Source: Candidatus Merdivicinus excrementipullorum (lineage in GTDB: Bacteria; Bacillota; Clostridia; Oscillospirales; Ruminococcaceae). Taken from it: 47,356 bases of DNA. Where the stretch lies: positions 1 through 47,356 of the forward strand of contig DVJP01000047.1 in NCBI GenBank assembly GCA_018716725.1, in the 5' to 3' direction. This document shows, in pieces, positions 23,370 to 32,192 of this stretch (positions are counted from its first letter, which is position 1; each line of letters begins with the position of its first letter). The notes under the pieces are model-generated. The model was not told the DNA's origin, searched no databases, and worked only from the letters and a program-made list of their open reading frames with translations. The position numbers and the translations under genes were made by a program.

Positions 23370-24259
23370 TACCGCAGATACAGAGATCGGAACCGGCTGG
23401 GAGAAAGGCCGAACCGGCCCCGGAACGCCTTGGAAAAGGCGAAAGCATCGGAAAATTTGCAGAGGAACGCGATTTCCTGGATGCTTTTGGAGGAATCCAT
23501 CAGCATCTGCTTGGCCCAGTTCAGGCGGTAGCGCATTTGATACGCCCCGGGCGGGCATTGGTACGCTTGCTTGAACTGTTTTCGAAAGGTTTCATACTCC
23601 ATCCCCAGCATGGCCGCAGTATCGCCGGGGGAAGGAAAATCGTGGCCGCAGAGGGTTTCCGCCGCTTTGGCCATGGCTCCCCGCATCGCCCCCAGGCGCA
23701 CGTCCTGGGAGGATTCCACAATTTCCATGACGAATTTTTGGGCGGATAGGAATAAACCGGCGGTTTCACTTTCCGGGGCTGCCTGGAACTGCTCCAGAAG
23801 GCTGCCGCATTGGGAAAGCAGCCCTTCCGAAAGCCCCGGAAATAACACCGGCTCCCGGCTGAAGAATCCCAAATTTGCCATGCTGCAATAGAATTCCCGC
23901 CCAAAGCAGACAAAGAATTCCAGCCAGCCGGAACCGGGATTTACAAGGGTGGAATGGCAGACCCCGGGCAGCCGCTGGACAAAACAGCCCGGCCGCAGCG
24001 GAATGGACGGATGGCCGGCGTCCTGGTATTCCCCGGAACCGCTGATTAGGAGAAACCCGCCGTAATGGGCGAATACCAAGTCCCTCTGGGAGTCCCCGGC
24101 CCGGGTTTTTACAAGAAACCCGCAGCTGAAAATGCCGTCTTCGGGTGAGGCGGAAAGGCTGCGGTGGGCGGTGGCGTTGCGTAAGTATTGGGACGGAATT
24201 TCCATTGCAGTGCGCGCTCCTTTTAACCAGTTTTGACATGTTTTTCCCATGACTTCCAT
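23369..24259 (-). CDS. AraC-family transcriptional regulator
   Basis: A 296-residue regulator with an N-terminal cupin-type ligand domain (about residues 30-170, RPGCFVQRLPGVCHS) and a C-terminal pair of helix-turn-helix motifs (SIQEIAFLCKFSDAFAFSKA and RFGLSPSRFRSLYL). It diverges from the uroporphyrinogen-decarboxylase-like gene, which it probably activates. Two starts are possible: ATG 24259 with GGGAG 7 nt upstream, or ATG 24205 with AAGGAG about 11 nt upstream; the latter begins nearer the conserved domain. Confidence 0.88.
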   Translation of the reverse strand: MEVMGKTCQNWLKGARTAMEIPSQYLRNATAHRSLSASPEDGIFSCGFLVKTRAGDSQRDLVFAHYGGFLLISGSGEYQDAGHPSIPLRPGCFVQRLPGVCHSTLVNPGSGWLEFFVCFGREFYCSMANLGFFSREPVLFPGLSEGLLSQCGSLLEQFQAAPESETAGLFLSAQKFVMEIVESSQDVRLGAMRGAMAKAAETLCGHDFPSPGDTAAMLGMEYETFRKQFKQAYQCPPGAYQMRYRLNWAKQMLMDSSKSIQEIAFLCKFSDAFAFSKAFRGRFGLSPSRFRSLYLR

Positions 24260-24281
24260 GTACTTCTCCCATTATAGCGGA

Positions 24282-24287
24282 TATAAT
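24282..24287 (+). promoter_or_regulatory. -10 element with weak -35, probably activator dependent
   Basis: TATAAT lies 34 bp before the ATG of the 24321 gene, but no TTGACA-like hexamer is found 16-18 bp upstream. A TTGACA at 24233-24238 is too far away. This pattern suits activation by the divergent AraC protein. Confidence 0.45.
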
Positions 24288-24320
24288 AAAAGAAAGTCAA
24301 GAACTTGGGAGGTTTTCTTT

Positions 24321-25382
24321 ATGAACCAGCGCGAAAATATCCTGGCGCTCCTGCGCCGGGAGCCATATGAATGGATGCCGGTGGAATTTTCTCTGTGCCC
24401 CTCGTTGGTGGAGGAGTATAAACGCCGGACTGGAAGTGAAAAAAGCTACGATGAGTATTTTCAGTTCCCCTGGGCCGGAATTGGCGACATCCGCGTCCAG
24501 CAGGACACCAGCCAGTATGAGCAGTACCATCCGAACCTAAAAAAAGGCGGCGTTATCGATCTTTGGGGTGTTGCCCATGAGCCGGGCAGCGAGGCTGCCA
24601 AGCATATGACGTACATGCGCTGCCCTCTTAAGGGGATTGACAGCCTTGCGGAAGTGAAAGCCTACCCGCTGCCGGATTTTGCCGCCGGGGACGCTTCCCA
24701 TCAAAAGGTCCAGGCTGAAAGTATCCGGGCCAGGGGGCTGGCGGTGATGGGCGGTATGCAGTGCACCATTTGGGAAACTGCCTGGTACATCCGGGGCATG
24801 GAGGATCTGATGATGGACATGATGTCCGATGATCCTATCGCCGCCTACCTTCTGGATGCCGTCACCGAGCGGTCCGTCATCCGGGCCCAGTCCTACGCCC
24901 GGGCAGGCGCGGATCTGCTGTATCTGGGGGACGACATCGGGATGCAGCGGACCCCCATGATGAGCATTGACCTGTACTGCAAATGGCTGAAGCCCCGTTT
25001 GAAACAGGTGATCGATGCGGCCCGGGCCATTAATCCGAATATTGTGGTGCTTTATCACAGCTGCGGCCACGCGACGCCCTTTATCCCTCATTTAATTGAG
25101 GCTGGCGTGGACGTTTTGAACCCGGTGCAGCCGGAGAGCATGGACTTCCGGGAGGTTTACAAGGAGTTCGGCGGGAAGGTGAGCTTCCACGGGACCATCG
25201 GCACCCAGACCACCATGCCCTTCGGTACTCCCCAGGAAGTGAAGGACACCGTTTTCGCCCATCTGGAAATTGCCAAGGAAAAAGGCGGGCTGTTCGTGGC
25301 TCCCACCCATTTGCTGGAGCCGGAAGTGCCTTGGGAGAACATCCTGGCCTATGTGGAGGCCTGCCGGGAATACCGGCCGTAA
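24321..25382 (+). CDS. Uroporphyrinogen decarboxylase (URO-D) family protein
   Basis: A 353-residue TIM-barrel protein. Members without other haem genes are usually corrinoid:coenzyme or corrinoid:THF methyltransferases (MtaA, MtbA, CmuA types). The H-x-C motif that binds zinc is present as HSCGH at residues 246-250, in YHSCGHATPFIPHLIEAGVD. The N-terminus (NQRENILALLRREPYEWMPV) is typical of demethylase-linked URO-D proteins. No corrinoid protein gene is adjacent, so the methyl donor is unknown. The AraC gene is divergent. Confidence 0.86.
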   Translation: MNQRENILALLRREPYEWMPVEFSLCPSLVEEYKRRTGSEKSYDEYFQFPWAGIGDIRVQQDTSQYEQYHPNLKKGGVIDLWGVAHEPGSEAAKHMTYMRCPLKGIDSLAEVKAYPLPDFAAGDASHQKVQAESIRARGLAVMGGMQCTIWETAWYIRGMEDLMMDMMSDDPIAAYLLDAVTERSVIRAQSYARAGADLLYLGDDIGMQRTPMMSIDLYCKWLKPRLKQVIDAARAINPNIVVLYHSCGHATPFIPHLIEAGVDVLNPVQPESMDFREVYKEFGGKVSFHGTIGTQTTMPFGTPQEVKDTVFAHLEIAKEKGGLFVAPTHLLEPEVPWENILAYVEACREYRP

Positions 25383-25385
25383 AAC

Positions 25386-25415
25386 AAAAGCGGTTCCGTT
25401 TTTGGAACCGCTTTT
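25386..25415. terminator. Bidirectional terminator
   Basis: A perfect 12-bp stem AAAAGCGGTTCC/GGAACCGCTTTT with a 6-nt loop separates the convergent URO-D and MATE genes. The A and T runs at the two ends allow termination in both directions. Confidence 0.88.
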
Positions 25416-25416
25416 C

Positions 25417-26778
25417 CTATTGCTCCGGCACAGGCGGATGGCTCAATTCCTTCCGCCACACAATCAGCATCATGGCTGTAAAGGAAGCCGTGCCGCCGAT
25501 GATGTTGGACACCGGTTCCGCCCAGAAGACCCCGTCTGCTCCCAATCCCCAGAGCTTGGGCAGCAGAATGGTCAGGGGGATGACGATAAACGCCTTCCGC
25601 AAAAGGGAGAAGAAAATAGCCTGTTTGGATTTCCCCAAGGCCACAAAGGTGGTCTGGCCGCTGAATTGCAGGGTCATGAAGATAAACCCGAAGAAATAAA
25701 TGTGCAGGGAATGGACGCCGGCTTCCAGCAGGGCCGGGTCGCTGCTGAACATTCGGATAAATATTTCCGGGAACAGCAGTACCGCCGCCCAGGCGATGCC
25801 GGTGTAAATCACGCCGATAATAGAGGTGAACACAATGGCTTTTTTGACCCGCTTGTATTTCCCGGCTCCGTAATTGAACCCTAAAACCGGCTGGGCGCCG
25901 TTGGTCAGGCCGGTAACCGGCAGGGAGAGGATCTCCCGCACGGAATTGAGTACCGTCATAACGCCGATGTACAGGTCACTGTATTGTTTTAACGTGGCGT
26001 TGCAGACCACCTGGACGGCGCAGTTGGTGGCCGACATGATAAACCCGGACAGCCCTAGGGAGGTAATTTCCTTTGTCATAGCCCAGGTGGGGCGCAGGTA
26101 TTCCTTTCGAAAGGACAAAACCGGCTTTTTCCCCATGAGGAAAGCCATGACCCAAATAGCCGAGGCGGTTTGGGACAGAATGGTGGCCAGGGCCGCGCCA
26201 GGCACCCCCATGTCAAAGAGGAAAATGAACACCGGGTCCAGCACCAGGTTCAGCACCGCGCCTAAAAGCGTCGTGACCATAGCCGCCCCGGGGAAGCCTT
26301 GAGAGTTAATGAAGTAGTTCATGCCGGTGCCGATCATGACGCTGACTGTGCCCAGCAGGTAGATTTTTAAGTAGCTGCTGGCATAGCCGTAGGTGGCGTC
26401 GCTGGCGCCGAACAGGTAAAGGACCGGCTCCATAAACAGGTAGCACACCGCCATAATTATCAGGGAGGATCCGGCCAGGAGGGTAAAGGAGCAGGCCATG
26501 ACCCGTTCCGCCCGTTCCCGGTTTCCGGCGCCTCTGGCGATGGAGCATAGGGGCGCGCCGCCCATGCCGAATAAGCTGGTAAAAGCGGTGACAAAGAGGA
26601 TGATGGGGAATGTCAGCCCCACGCCGGTCAAAGCGGCGGTGCCCACGCCGGGCAGATGCCCGATGTAAATACGGTCCACAATGTTGTAAAGCAGCTGCAC
26701 CAGCTGCGCAATGGTTAACGGGATTGCCTGGGCCACTACATTTTTCCAAACAGGCCCTTCCCCGAAATTCTGGTTCAT
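25417..26778 (-). CDS. MATE-family efflux transporter
   Basis: A 453-residue, 12-segment membrane protein exporting cationic drugs or metabolites in exchange for Na+ or H+. Two homologous halves are visible, beginning with VAQAIPLTIAQLVQLLYNIV and later LGLSGFIMSATNCAVQVVCN; both show the MatE pattern, as does TGLTNGAQPVLGFNYGAGKY. Full length with no damage. It stands alone and its substrate cannot be told. Confidence 0.93.
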   Translation of the reverse strand: MNQNFGEGPVWKNVVAQAIPLTIAQLVQLLYNIVDRIYIGHLPGVGTAALTGVGLTFPIILFVTAFTSLFGMGGAPLCSIARGAGNRERAERVMACSFTLLAGSSLIIMAVCYLFMEPVLYLFGASDATYGYASSYLKIYLLGTVSVMIGTGMNYFINSQGFPGAAMVTTLLGAVLNLVLDPVFIFLFDMGVPGAALATILSQTASAIWVMAFLMGKKPVLSFRKEYLRPTWAMTKEITSLGLSGFIMSATNCAVQVVCNATLKQYSDLYIGVMTVLNSVREILSLPVTGLTNGAQPVLGFNYGAGKYKRVKKAIVFTSIIGVIYTGIAWAAVLLFPEIFIRMFSSDPALLEAGVHSLHIYFFGFIFMTLQFSGQTTFVALGKSKQAIFFSLLRKAFIVIPLTILLPKLWGLGADGVFWAEPVSNIIGGTASFTAMMLIVWRKELSHPPVPEQ

Positions 26779-26838
26779 GGAACGCCTTCTTCCTGTGGTT
26801 TTTCCTTATATTATACACGATTTTGAAGAATCCGTAAA

Positions 26839-26880
26839 CCCCCGGAAAAATCTTGACAATTATCCGGGGGGGCGTATAAT
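26839..26880 (+). promoter_or_regulatory. Promoter with an inverted repeat across the -35 box
   Basis: TTGACA (26853-26858) and TATAAT (26875-26880) are separated by 16 bp. A perfect 8-bp inverted repeat, CCCCCGGA (26839-26846) and TCCGGGGG (26863-26870), encloses the -35 element, as an operator would. The downstream gene's usual PadR partner is absent, so the binding protein is unknown. Confidence 0.65.
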
Positions 26881-26929
26881 AAAATTATAAGATTTTACCA
26901 GCAGACAAAATCCGGGAGGTGCGGATAAT

Positions 26930-28216
26930 ATGGCGCGGTATTGTATCGAAAATTTTGGCCTTTACCAGTACCATTTGGCGGAAAAACGCCTGGAATCCAT
27001 GGCAAAAAAGGGCTGGATGCTGCAAAAGCCGGGGAGTTTTTTCTGGAAATACCGCTCCTGCGGGCCGGAAAACGCCCGGTTTTCCATGATATACAGCCCG
27101 GAGGCCGCCGGAAACCATCCGAACCCTGCCGGGGAACTGGAAAAATTGCAAGATTACGCCCGGGAAATGGGCTGGGAGTATGCGGGGCAGTGGCGGAAAA
27201 TGCAGATTTTTTACACCAGCAGCCCGGACGCGCCCTCTTTGCAGGAAGATGAAAAAATCCGGCAGGATACCTTTGCCTACTCTTTAAAGGAAAGCAGGCT
27301 TGCTGTGGCGATCCTTCCGGCGCTGTGGCTTCTGGTTCTGGCGGGATGGATTGTTTCCATATTGGACGACCCGGTGTGGATGCTGTCCCGGCCGGGAGTG
27401 CCGGGGTTTCTGCTGGAAATCAGCCTGCTGGTCATTTGCTGGGCCATGCAGGCGGCGGACTACCTGATTTATTCCCGAAAAGTCTTAAAAAACGGGGAAA
27501 ACGGCGTCCTGCCCTGGAAAATCCTGCCCCGGATTATCCCGGCGCTTGTGCTTGTATGTACGGCTATCCTCTTCACCTTGGTGGGGCTTCTGGCCTTTCC
27601 GGGAATGGCCTGGTGGGGGAGCGCCGGCATTGTGCTGGGGGCAGCCGCGGCTTTTTCCGGCTTGACCTTTCTTTGTCAGTCCCTTCTGCAGAAATTAGGC
27701 GTCCGGTCCCAAAGGTGGTATACTGCGGTTCACGTTTGCTGTTTGGTGGCTTTGCTGCTTTCCATCGGGGGAGCCGCTAAGGAGTATCGGGAAAATTACC
27801 GGCCTCCGGAAACGCCCCTTCCCCTGACCGCCGCGGATTTGACCGGGGAAGGGATAGAGCCGGAATACACCAGCCATCAAACAGGAGCGTCGGCTGTGCT
27901 CCAAATGGAGCGGGTGTATCAGCGGATGCCGGGGGACGAGGGGTTGCCGATCCTTTGGTACCAGCGGCTTTCCACCCCCTTTGATTTCTTACGCCGGTAT
28001 CTGGCGGAGGAAAGTGTTCAGGATGGCGGGGAGTTTTTGCAAATGGAATCCGCGCCTTCCCCGGCAGAAGCGGCTTATCAGCTTTGGATAAACGGGGAGG
28101 CCAGGCAGGAATACCTCTTTGTCCGGGGGAACCAGGCGGTCCAGGTCCGGTTTGGATTCCCGGCGGACCAGAGCCAGCTGGAAACGGCGGCGCAGAAGCT
28201 GCTGGCGGATTCCTAA
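26930..28216 (+). CDS. DUF2812 domain-containing membrane protein
   Basis: A 428-residue protein. Residues 1-110 match DUF2812 (FGLYQYHLAEKRLESMAKKG, then YAREMGWEYAGQWRKMQIFY), a soluble N-terminal domain. It is followed by four or five membrane segments (about residues 125-290) and an extracytoplasmic C-terminal domain. DUF2812 proteins are usually paired with a PadR repressor, but no regulator gene lies beside this one. GGGAGG lies 10 nt before the ATG. Biochemical function is unknown; a role in membrane stress is guessed from PadR pairing. Confidence 0.85.
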   Translation: MARYCIENFGLYQYHLAEKRLESMAKKGWMLQKPGSFFWKYRSCGPENARFSMIYSPEAAGNHPNPAGELEKLQDYAREMGWEYAGQWRKMQIFYTSSPDAPSLQEDEKIRQDTFAYSLKESRLAVAILPALWLLVLAGWIVSILDDPVWMLSRPGVPGFLLEISLLVICWAMQAADYLIYSRKVLKNGENGVLPWKILPRIIPALVLVCTAILFTLVGLLAFPGMAWWGSAGIVLGAAAAFSGLTFLCQSLLQKLGVRSQRWYTAVHVCCLVALLLSIGGAAKEYRENYRPPETPLPLTAADLTGEGIEPEYTSHQTGASAVLQMERVYQRMPGDEGLPILWYQRLSTPFDFLRRYLAEESVQDGGEFLQMESAPSPAEAAYQLWINGEARQEYLFVRGNQAVQVRFGFPADQSQLETAAQKLLADS

Positions 28217-28233
28217 TTGCGGAAATGCAGGCT

Positions 28234-28300
28234 GCAGGGCGCCGGGGACGCCCTGTGACAGATGTTCCGGGAAACTGCGGGCGGATGCAGGCATCCGCCC
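28234..28300. repeat. Two hairpins in an intergenic spacer (REP-like)
   Basis: CAGGGCG/CGCCCTG (28234-28254) and the 10-bp GGGCGGATGC/GCATCCGCCC with a 2-nt loop (28279-28300) are followed by CTACAA. The second hairpin and its CCCCTAC tail resemble the GCGAAC hairpin near 6144. The 150-nt spacer between 28216 and 28368 holds nothing else. Confidence 0.5.
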
Positions 28301-28367
28301 CTACAACCGATAGAAGGAAAATAGAAAGGAAACTGACGCGTCGAATTTCCCCCGGCTGGAAGCCGGA

Positions 28368-28745
28368 TTAGAAAATATTCTCCAGGGTAGGCATTTCCTG
28401 GTGGGCCAAATTTTTGACGGCGAAAATCGTGGTGCGCACCGCCGTTTGAAATTCCTCCAACCGGTTCAGCCGCAAAAGCACCGTACATTCCTCGATTTTC
28501 TCGCTGATTTGCCGCAATAGCTCCTCGTGGACAAACAGGCCGATTTTATGCTCCGTCTGATGCCAATTTTCCTGAACCGCCTCCATCTGTCTGAGAGCCT
28601 CCTCCGGGCTTTGTTCCGCTGTCTGGGCCACTGCCCCCAGCTCCCCGGCCAGCTGGCCGGTGTACTGATTCAGCCACACCAGGGAGAAAATCCCCGCCGC
28701 CAGGATCACGGCCAGCAGGGTGAGAATCACCGGCATCCGCTTCAT
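28368..28745 (-). CDS. DUF4363 family protein
   Basis: A 125-residue protein with a signal-anchor N-terminus (residues 4-24, MPVILTLLAVILAAGIFSLV) and an extracytoplasmic helical domain typical of DUF4363 (EQSPEEALRQMEAVQENWHQ; IEECTVLLRLNRLEEFQ). In clostridial spore formers it follows a DUF421 gene, as here, with a 4-nt overlap. Function is unknown; it may be a partner of the DUF421 protein in the spore or cell membrane. Confidence 0.82.
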   Translation of the reverse strand: MKRMPVILTLLAVILAAGIFSLVWLNQYTGQLAGELGAVAQTAEQSPEEALRQMEAVQENWHQTEHKIGLFVHEELLRQISEKIEECTVLLRLNRLEEFQTAVRTTIFAVKNLAHQEMPTLENIF

Positions 28746-29425
28746 TTTGCCCCTCCTTTGGTTGCAGCCGGAACAATGTAATACTGGCGGTTCCGGTCGG
28801 CGGTCATTAAAAAGACGTCCTCCACCCGGAGCTTCTTTTCCCTCAGAACGCTTTGGAGCCAGGGTTCCGGGATGGAATAGGCCTCCATGGCGGCGGGGAT
28901 TTTCTGCCCGTCGCTGATAATGACGGCGGGCGGGTCCGTGTCGCTGCCTTTGACGTCCAGCATTTTGGCAGTAACCGTCTGGGCGTCATGCTTTTGAAAG
29001 ACGCTGACCTGCCCGGTGGTTTCCACAATGGCGTACTGGACGTCCCGGATGTCAAACACTGATTTTCCCCGCAGGGATTCCATTAAATCGTCAATGGAGA
29101 ACCGCAGGTCCTTCATGGCCTTCTGGTCGATTTCCCCGTTCCGCACAATGATGACCGGCTTTCCGGACACCAGGGTGCGGAATTTTTTGCTTTTTAAGGA
29201 GATATTGGAGGTAATCAGTTCAAATCCCGACAGCACCACAATGGGGACAATGCCCATAATCATGGGGATGGAATTGTCCTCAATGGGTAAAGAAGCGATG
29301 TTGGAGATTAAAATGGTGATGACCAGCTCCGAGGGCTGAAGCTCCCCCAACTGACGCTTGCCCATGAGCCGCATGCAGAAAATAATCAGCAGGTAGAGTA
29401 AAACTGCCCGGATTAAGACGATCAT
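28742..29425 (-). CDS. DUF421 (YetF-like) membrane protein
   Basis: A 227-residue protein with three N-terminal membrane helices (VLIRAVLLYLLIIFCMRLMG ... IVPIVVLSGFELI) and two cytoplasmic YetF-type domains of mixed alpha/beta structure. The start is placed at 29425, where AAAGGAG precedes the ATG by 7 nt; a longer frame to 29461 lacks a site. DUF421 proteins occur in multiple copies in spore formers; one related group has a role in germination membranes. It is divergent from the gerA operon and shares about 135 nt of control region with it. Confidence 0.88.
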   Translation of the reverse strand: MIVLIRAVLLYLLIIFCMRLMGKRQLGELQPSELVITILISNIASLPIEDNSIPMIMGIVPIVVLSGFELITSNISLKSKKFRTLVSGKPVIIVRNGEIDQKAMKDLRFSIDDLMESLRGKSVFDIRDVQYAIVETTGQVSVFQKHDAQTVTAKMLDVKGSDTDPPAVIISDGQKIPAAMEAYSIPEPWLQSVLREKKLRVEDVFLMTADRNRQYYIVPAATKGGAK

Positions 29426-29560
29426 GACGCTGCTCCTTTCCGAATTGCATATTTTTCCCACAGCCGCCCATACTGGAAACAGACGCCCGGCGGCATTGTT
29501 TATTAGTATCGCATGGCTTGCCGGGATTTATTCTGATTTTGCTGGAAAGGATGGGCCTAT

Positions 29561-31066
29561 ATGAAAAAAAACGCGCCGAAAACGCCGCTGCCGTCCCAAT
29601 CGCCGCCGCCGGAGCCGGCAAAAGGGGACGGGCGCCTGACCGGGGAGCTGGAAAAGGACTTAACAGCCCTGCGGGAACGGGCCTACAATACTTCCGACCT
29701 GATTACCCGGCCCATTACCGTCTGCGGCGTCCGGATAAACCTGGTGATGATGGAGGGGATGGTGGACTTAAACAAGCTGGATGAGGCCATGATCCGCCCG
29801 CTTTTAAGCCGCCAGTTCCCGGACGGTCCGGCGGTGTTTGACTGGATTGAACAGACCGCCGTCGTAGGGGACGTGAAGGATGTTTATGAGTACGACCAGA
29901 TTCTCTCCTTGGTCATGACGGGGTTTCTGGCCGTCCTGGTGGACGGGGTGGCCAAAAGTATTGTCATGGGGGTGCAGGGGTATCCCTACCGCTCTATTTC
30001 CGAACCCAACGCCGAGGTCAACGAAAAAGGCTCCCGGGAGAGCTTTACGGAGCCGATAAAGCTGAACCTGACCATGATCCGCCGCCGGATGCGATCCGGG
30101 GCCGTCAAGTTTGAGATGATGGAAACAGGCTCGGACAGCCACACCCTCTTGTGCCTGGTGTACGACCCCCGGGCCGTCAGCCACAAACTGCTCCAGGAGG
30201 TGCGGAAACGCTTAAACCGGATCCAGATGAAAACGGTGCTGGACGTGGGCTACCTCCAGCCTTACCTGGAAGGCAAGCCCCTTTCCCTGTTCAGCGAGGT
30301 GGGGACCACGGAACGGCCGGACACTGTCTGCGCCAAGGTCCAGGAGGGGCGGATTGCCATTTTGATGGACGGCACCCCTTACGCCCTGATCGTCCCCTTT
30401 TTGTTTGTGGAGAATTTCCAGAGCTTTGACGATTATTCCCGCCGGCCGTATTTTGCCGCCTTAATCCGCTTTTTAAAATACGCTTCCTTCTTTATCAGTA
30501 TGCTGCTGCCGGGGCTTTATGTGGCCGTCGCCACCTTCCATCCGGCGGTGCTGCCCCACGCCCTGCTCTTTAATATCGCCTCGGCGGTGGAGGCCACGCC
30601 TTTTCCCCTGATGCTGGAGGCCCTGATTATCCACTTTATTTATGAGATCATGCGGGAGGCGGGGCTGCGGCTGCCGCGCCCCGTTGGCCATGCCGTCAGC
30701 ATTGTGGGGGCTTTGGTCATTGGGGACGCGGCGGTGACGGCGGGGATTATCGGCTCCCCTATGGTCATGGTGGTGGCCCTGACCGCCATCAGCTCCTTTG
30801 TGGTGCCTTCCCTTTACGAGCCGGTGGCGGTGCTGCGCTTCGCCTTTATCCTCCTGGGAGGGACTACAGGACTTTACGGCATTGCCTTAGCTTTAGCGGC
30901 GCTGCTGGTCAACATCTGCCGCACCAACAGCCTGGGCGTCCCGTATACGGCGCCGGTAAGCCCCTTTACCCCCTCTGCTATGCGGGACGTGTTTATCCGG
31001 GCCGGCTGGAAACAGCTGGGACGGCGGGTTATGCACATCCAGGATATGCGCGGCGGCGACCTGTAA
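29561..31066 (+). CDS. Spore germination receptor subunit A (GerA family)
   Basis: A 501-residue inner-membrane receptor protein for nutrient germinants. The N-terminal soluble domain (about residues 35-280) holds the family motif FLAVLVDGVAKSIVMGVQGYP; the C-terminal half has five or six membrane helices, with PFPLMLEALIIHFIYEIMRE and VGALVIGDAAVTAGIIGSP as signatures. The N-terminus has a Pro-rich stretch. First gene of the A-B-C operon; the next gene begins 17 nt later. Full length. Confidence 0.95.
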   Translation: MKKNAPKTPLPSQSPPPEPAKGDGRLTGELEKDLTALRERAYNTSDLITRPITVCGVRINLVMMEGMVDLNKLDEAMIRPLLSRQFPDGPAVFDWIEQTAVVGDVKDVYEYDQILSLVMTGFLAVLVDGVAKSIVMGVQGYPYRSISEPNAEVNEKGSRESFTEPIKLNLTMIRRRMRSGAVKFEMMETGSDSHTLLCLVYDPRAVSHKLLQEVRKRLNRIQMKTVLDVGYLQPYLEGKPLSLFSEVGTTERPDTVCAKVQEGRIAILMDGTPYALIVPFLFVENFQSFDDYSRRPYFAALIRFLKYASFFISMLLPGLYVAVATFHPAVLPHALLFNIASAVEATPFPLMLEALIIHFIYEIMREAGLRLPRPVGHAVSIVGALVIGDAAVTAGIIGSPMVMVVALTAISSFVVPSLYEPVAVLRFAFILLGGTTGLYGIALALAALLVNICRTNSLGVPYTAPVSPFTPSAMRDVFIRAGWKQLGRRVMHIQDMRGGDL

Positions 31067-31082
31067 GGGAGGGGGTTTTGTT

Positions 31083-32192
31083 TTGAAAAGTACCCAGATT
31101 TCATCCGCCCAGCTGGTTTTCCTGCTGTTTTTGTACCATTCCTTCAATATGTTTACCGCCGAGGCCCACAATGTCACGGGAAATTACGGCCTGCCCCATC
31201 TGCTGGCCATACCGGCGGCAGTCCTTTTGCAGGCTTTGGTGGTGCTGCCCGCCTGGATTTTGGCGTGGAAATGCCGCCGCGGCCCTGCCGAAGCGGCCCT
31301 TTGGACCATGGGCAAGGCCGGGGTGATTTACCCTCTGGCCAGCAGCCTTTACCTGCTGTGGGTCATGGCCTTTACGGTGTACAGCATGTCGGATTTTATG
31401 GTCAACGCCATTTATCCCGGTTCCGCCCGGATGTTTTTCATTGTCACCATGATTTTAGGCGCGCTGTACGCCGCCTATCTGGGGCTGGAGGGGATTGCCC
31501 GGGCGGCCTTTATTATTTTTGCCCTGTTCCTCCTCTCTCTGCTTTTGACTTTCGGCGGGGTAATGGACCGGGCGCATCTTATCAATATCCACCCCTTCCC
31601 GGACAATAGTTTCCAGCTGGTAATGGAAGGCGCCTGGAAAATTATGTCCCGTTCCTCCGGAATCGTCATTTACCTGCTGCTTCTGCCCTATGTCGGCTCC
31701 CACAAAAAGCGGGGGTTCTGGATTACTCTGGCCAGCATTGCGGCGCTGATGGAGGCCGTTACCTTTTTGGTTTCCTCGGTGCTGGGGGATTTGGGCCGGA
31801 CAGAGGCGTATCCCTTCTTTATGCTGACCACTGTGGCGGAGGTATCCATTTTGCAGCGGATGGACGCTCTCCATGTGGCGGTGTGGGTCATGGTGAGCTT
31901 TTTGCGGATTACCCTCTGCCTGTGGCTGGTGCGGCAGCAGCTGCTCCTCTGCCTGCCCTTAAAGCAGCAGGCGGCTAAAAATAAATGGCTTCTGCCTGTT
32001 CTGGCGGCTATCGCCCTGCTGCTGGCGGCAGCTATGAATGAAAACCGGGATTTGTCCTCCCAAACATTGGCCGTATTCACAACCGGCGTACCCATTCTTT
32101 TGCTGGGGGCAGTTTTCCCCCTTGTTTGCCTCATTGCCGGCGGGATCCGGAAACGGCTGATTCCCAAAAATCAGGAAGGGGGAGAATCATGA
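31083..32192 (+). CDS. Spore germination receptor subunit B (GerAB/YndE, APC-type permease)
   Basis: A 369-residue membrane protein with ten predicted helices, related to amino-acid permeases, that forms the germinant-binding channel with subunit A. The N-terminal pattern is QISSAQLVFLLFLYHSF and the middle has MVNAIYPGSARMFFIVTMIL. A TTG start is chosen, since GGGAGGGGG lies 7-8 nt upstream. Ends 4 nt inside the GerC gene. Confidence 0.92.
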   Translation: MKSTQISSAQLVFLLFLYHSFNMFTAEAHNVTGNYGLPHLLAIPAAVLLQALVVLPAWILAWKCRRGPAEAALWTMGKAGVIYPLASSLYLLWVMAFTVYSMSDFMVNAIYPGSARMFFIVTMILGALYAAYLGLEGIARAAFIIFALFLLSLLLTFGGVMDRAHLINIHPFPDNSFQLVMEGAWKIMSRSSGIVIYLLLLPYVGSHKKRGFWITLASIAALMEAVTFLVSSVLGDLGRTEAYPFFMLTTVAEVSILQRMDALHVAVWVMVSFLRITLCLWLVRQQLLLCLPLKQQAAKNKWLLPVLAAIALLLAAAMNENRDLSSQTLAVFTTGVPILLLGAVFPLVCLIAGGIRKRLIPKNQEGGES

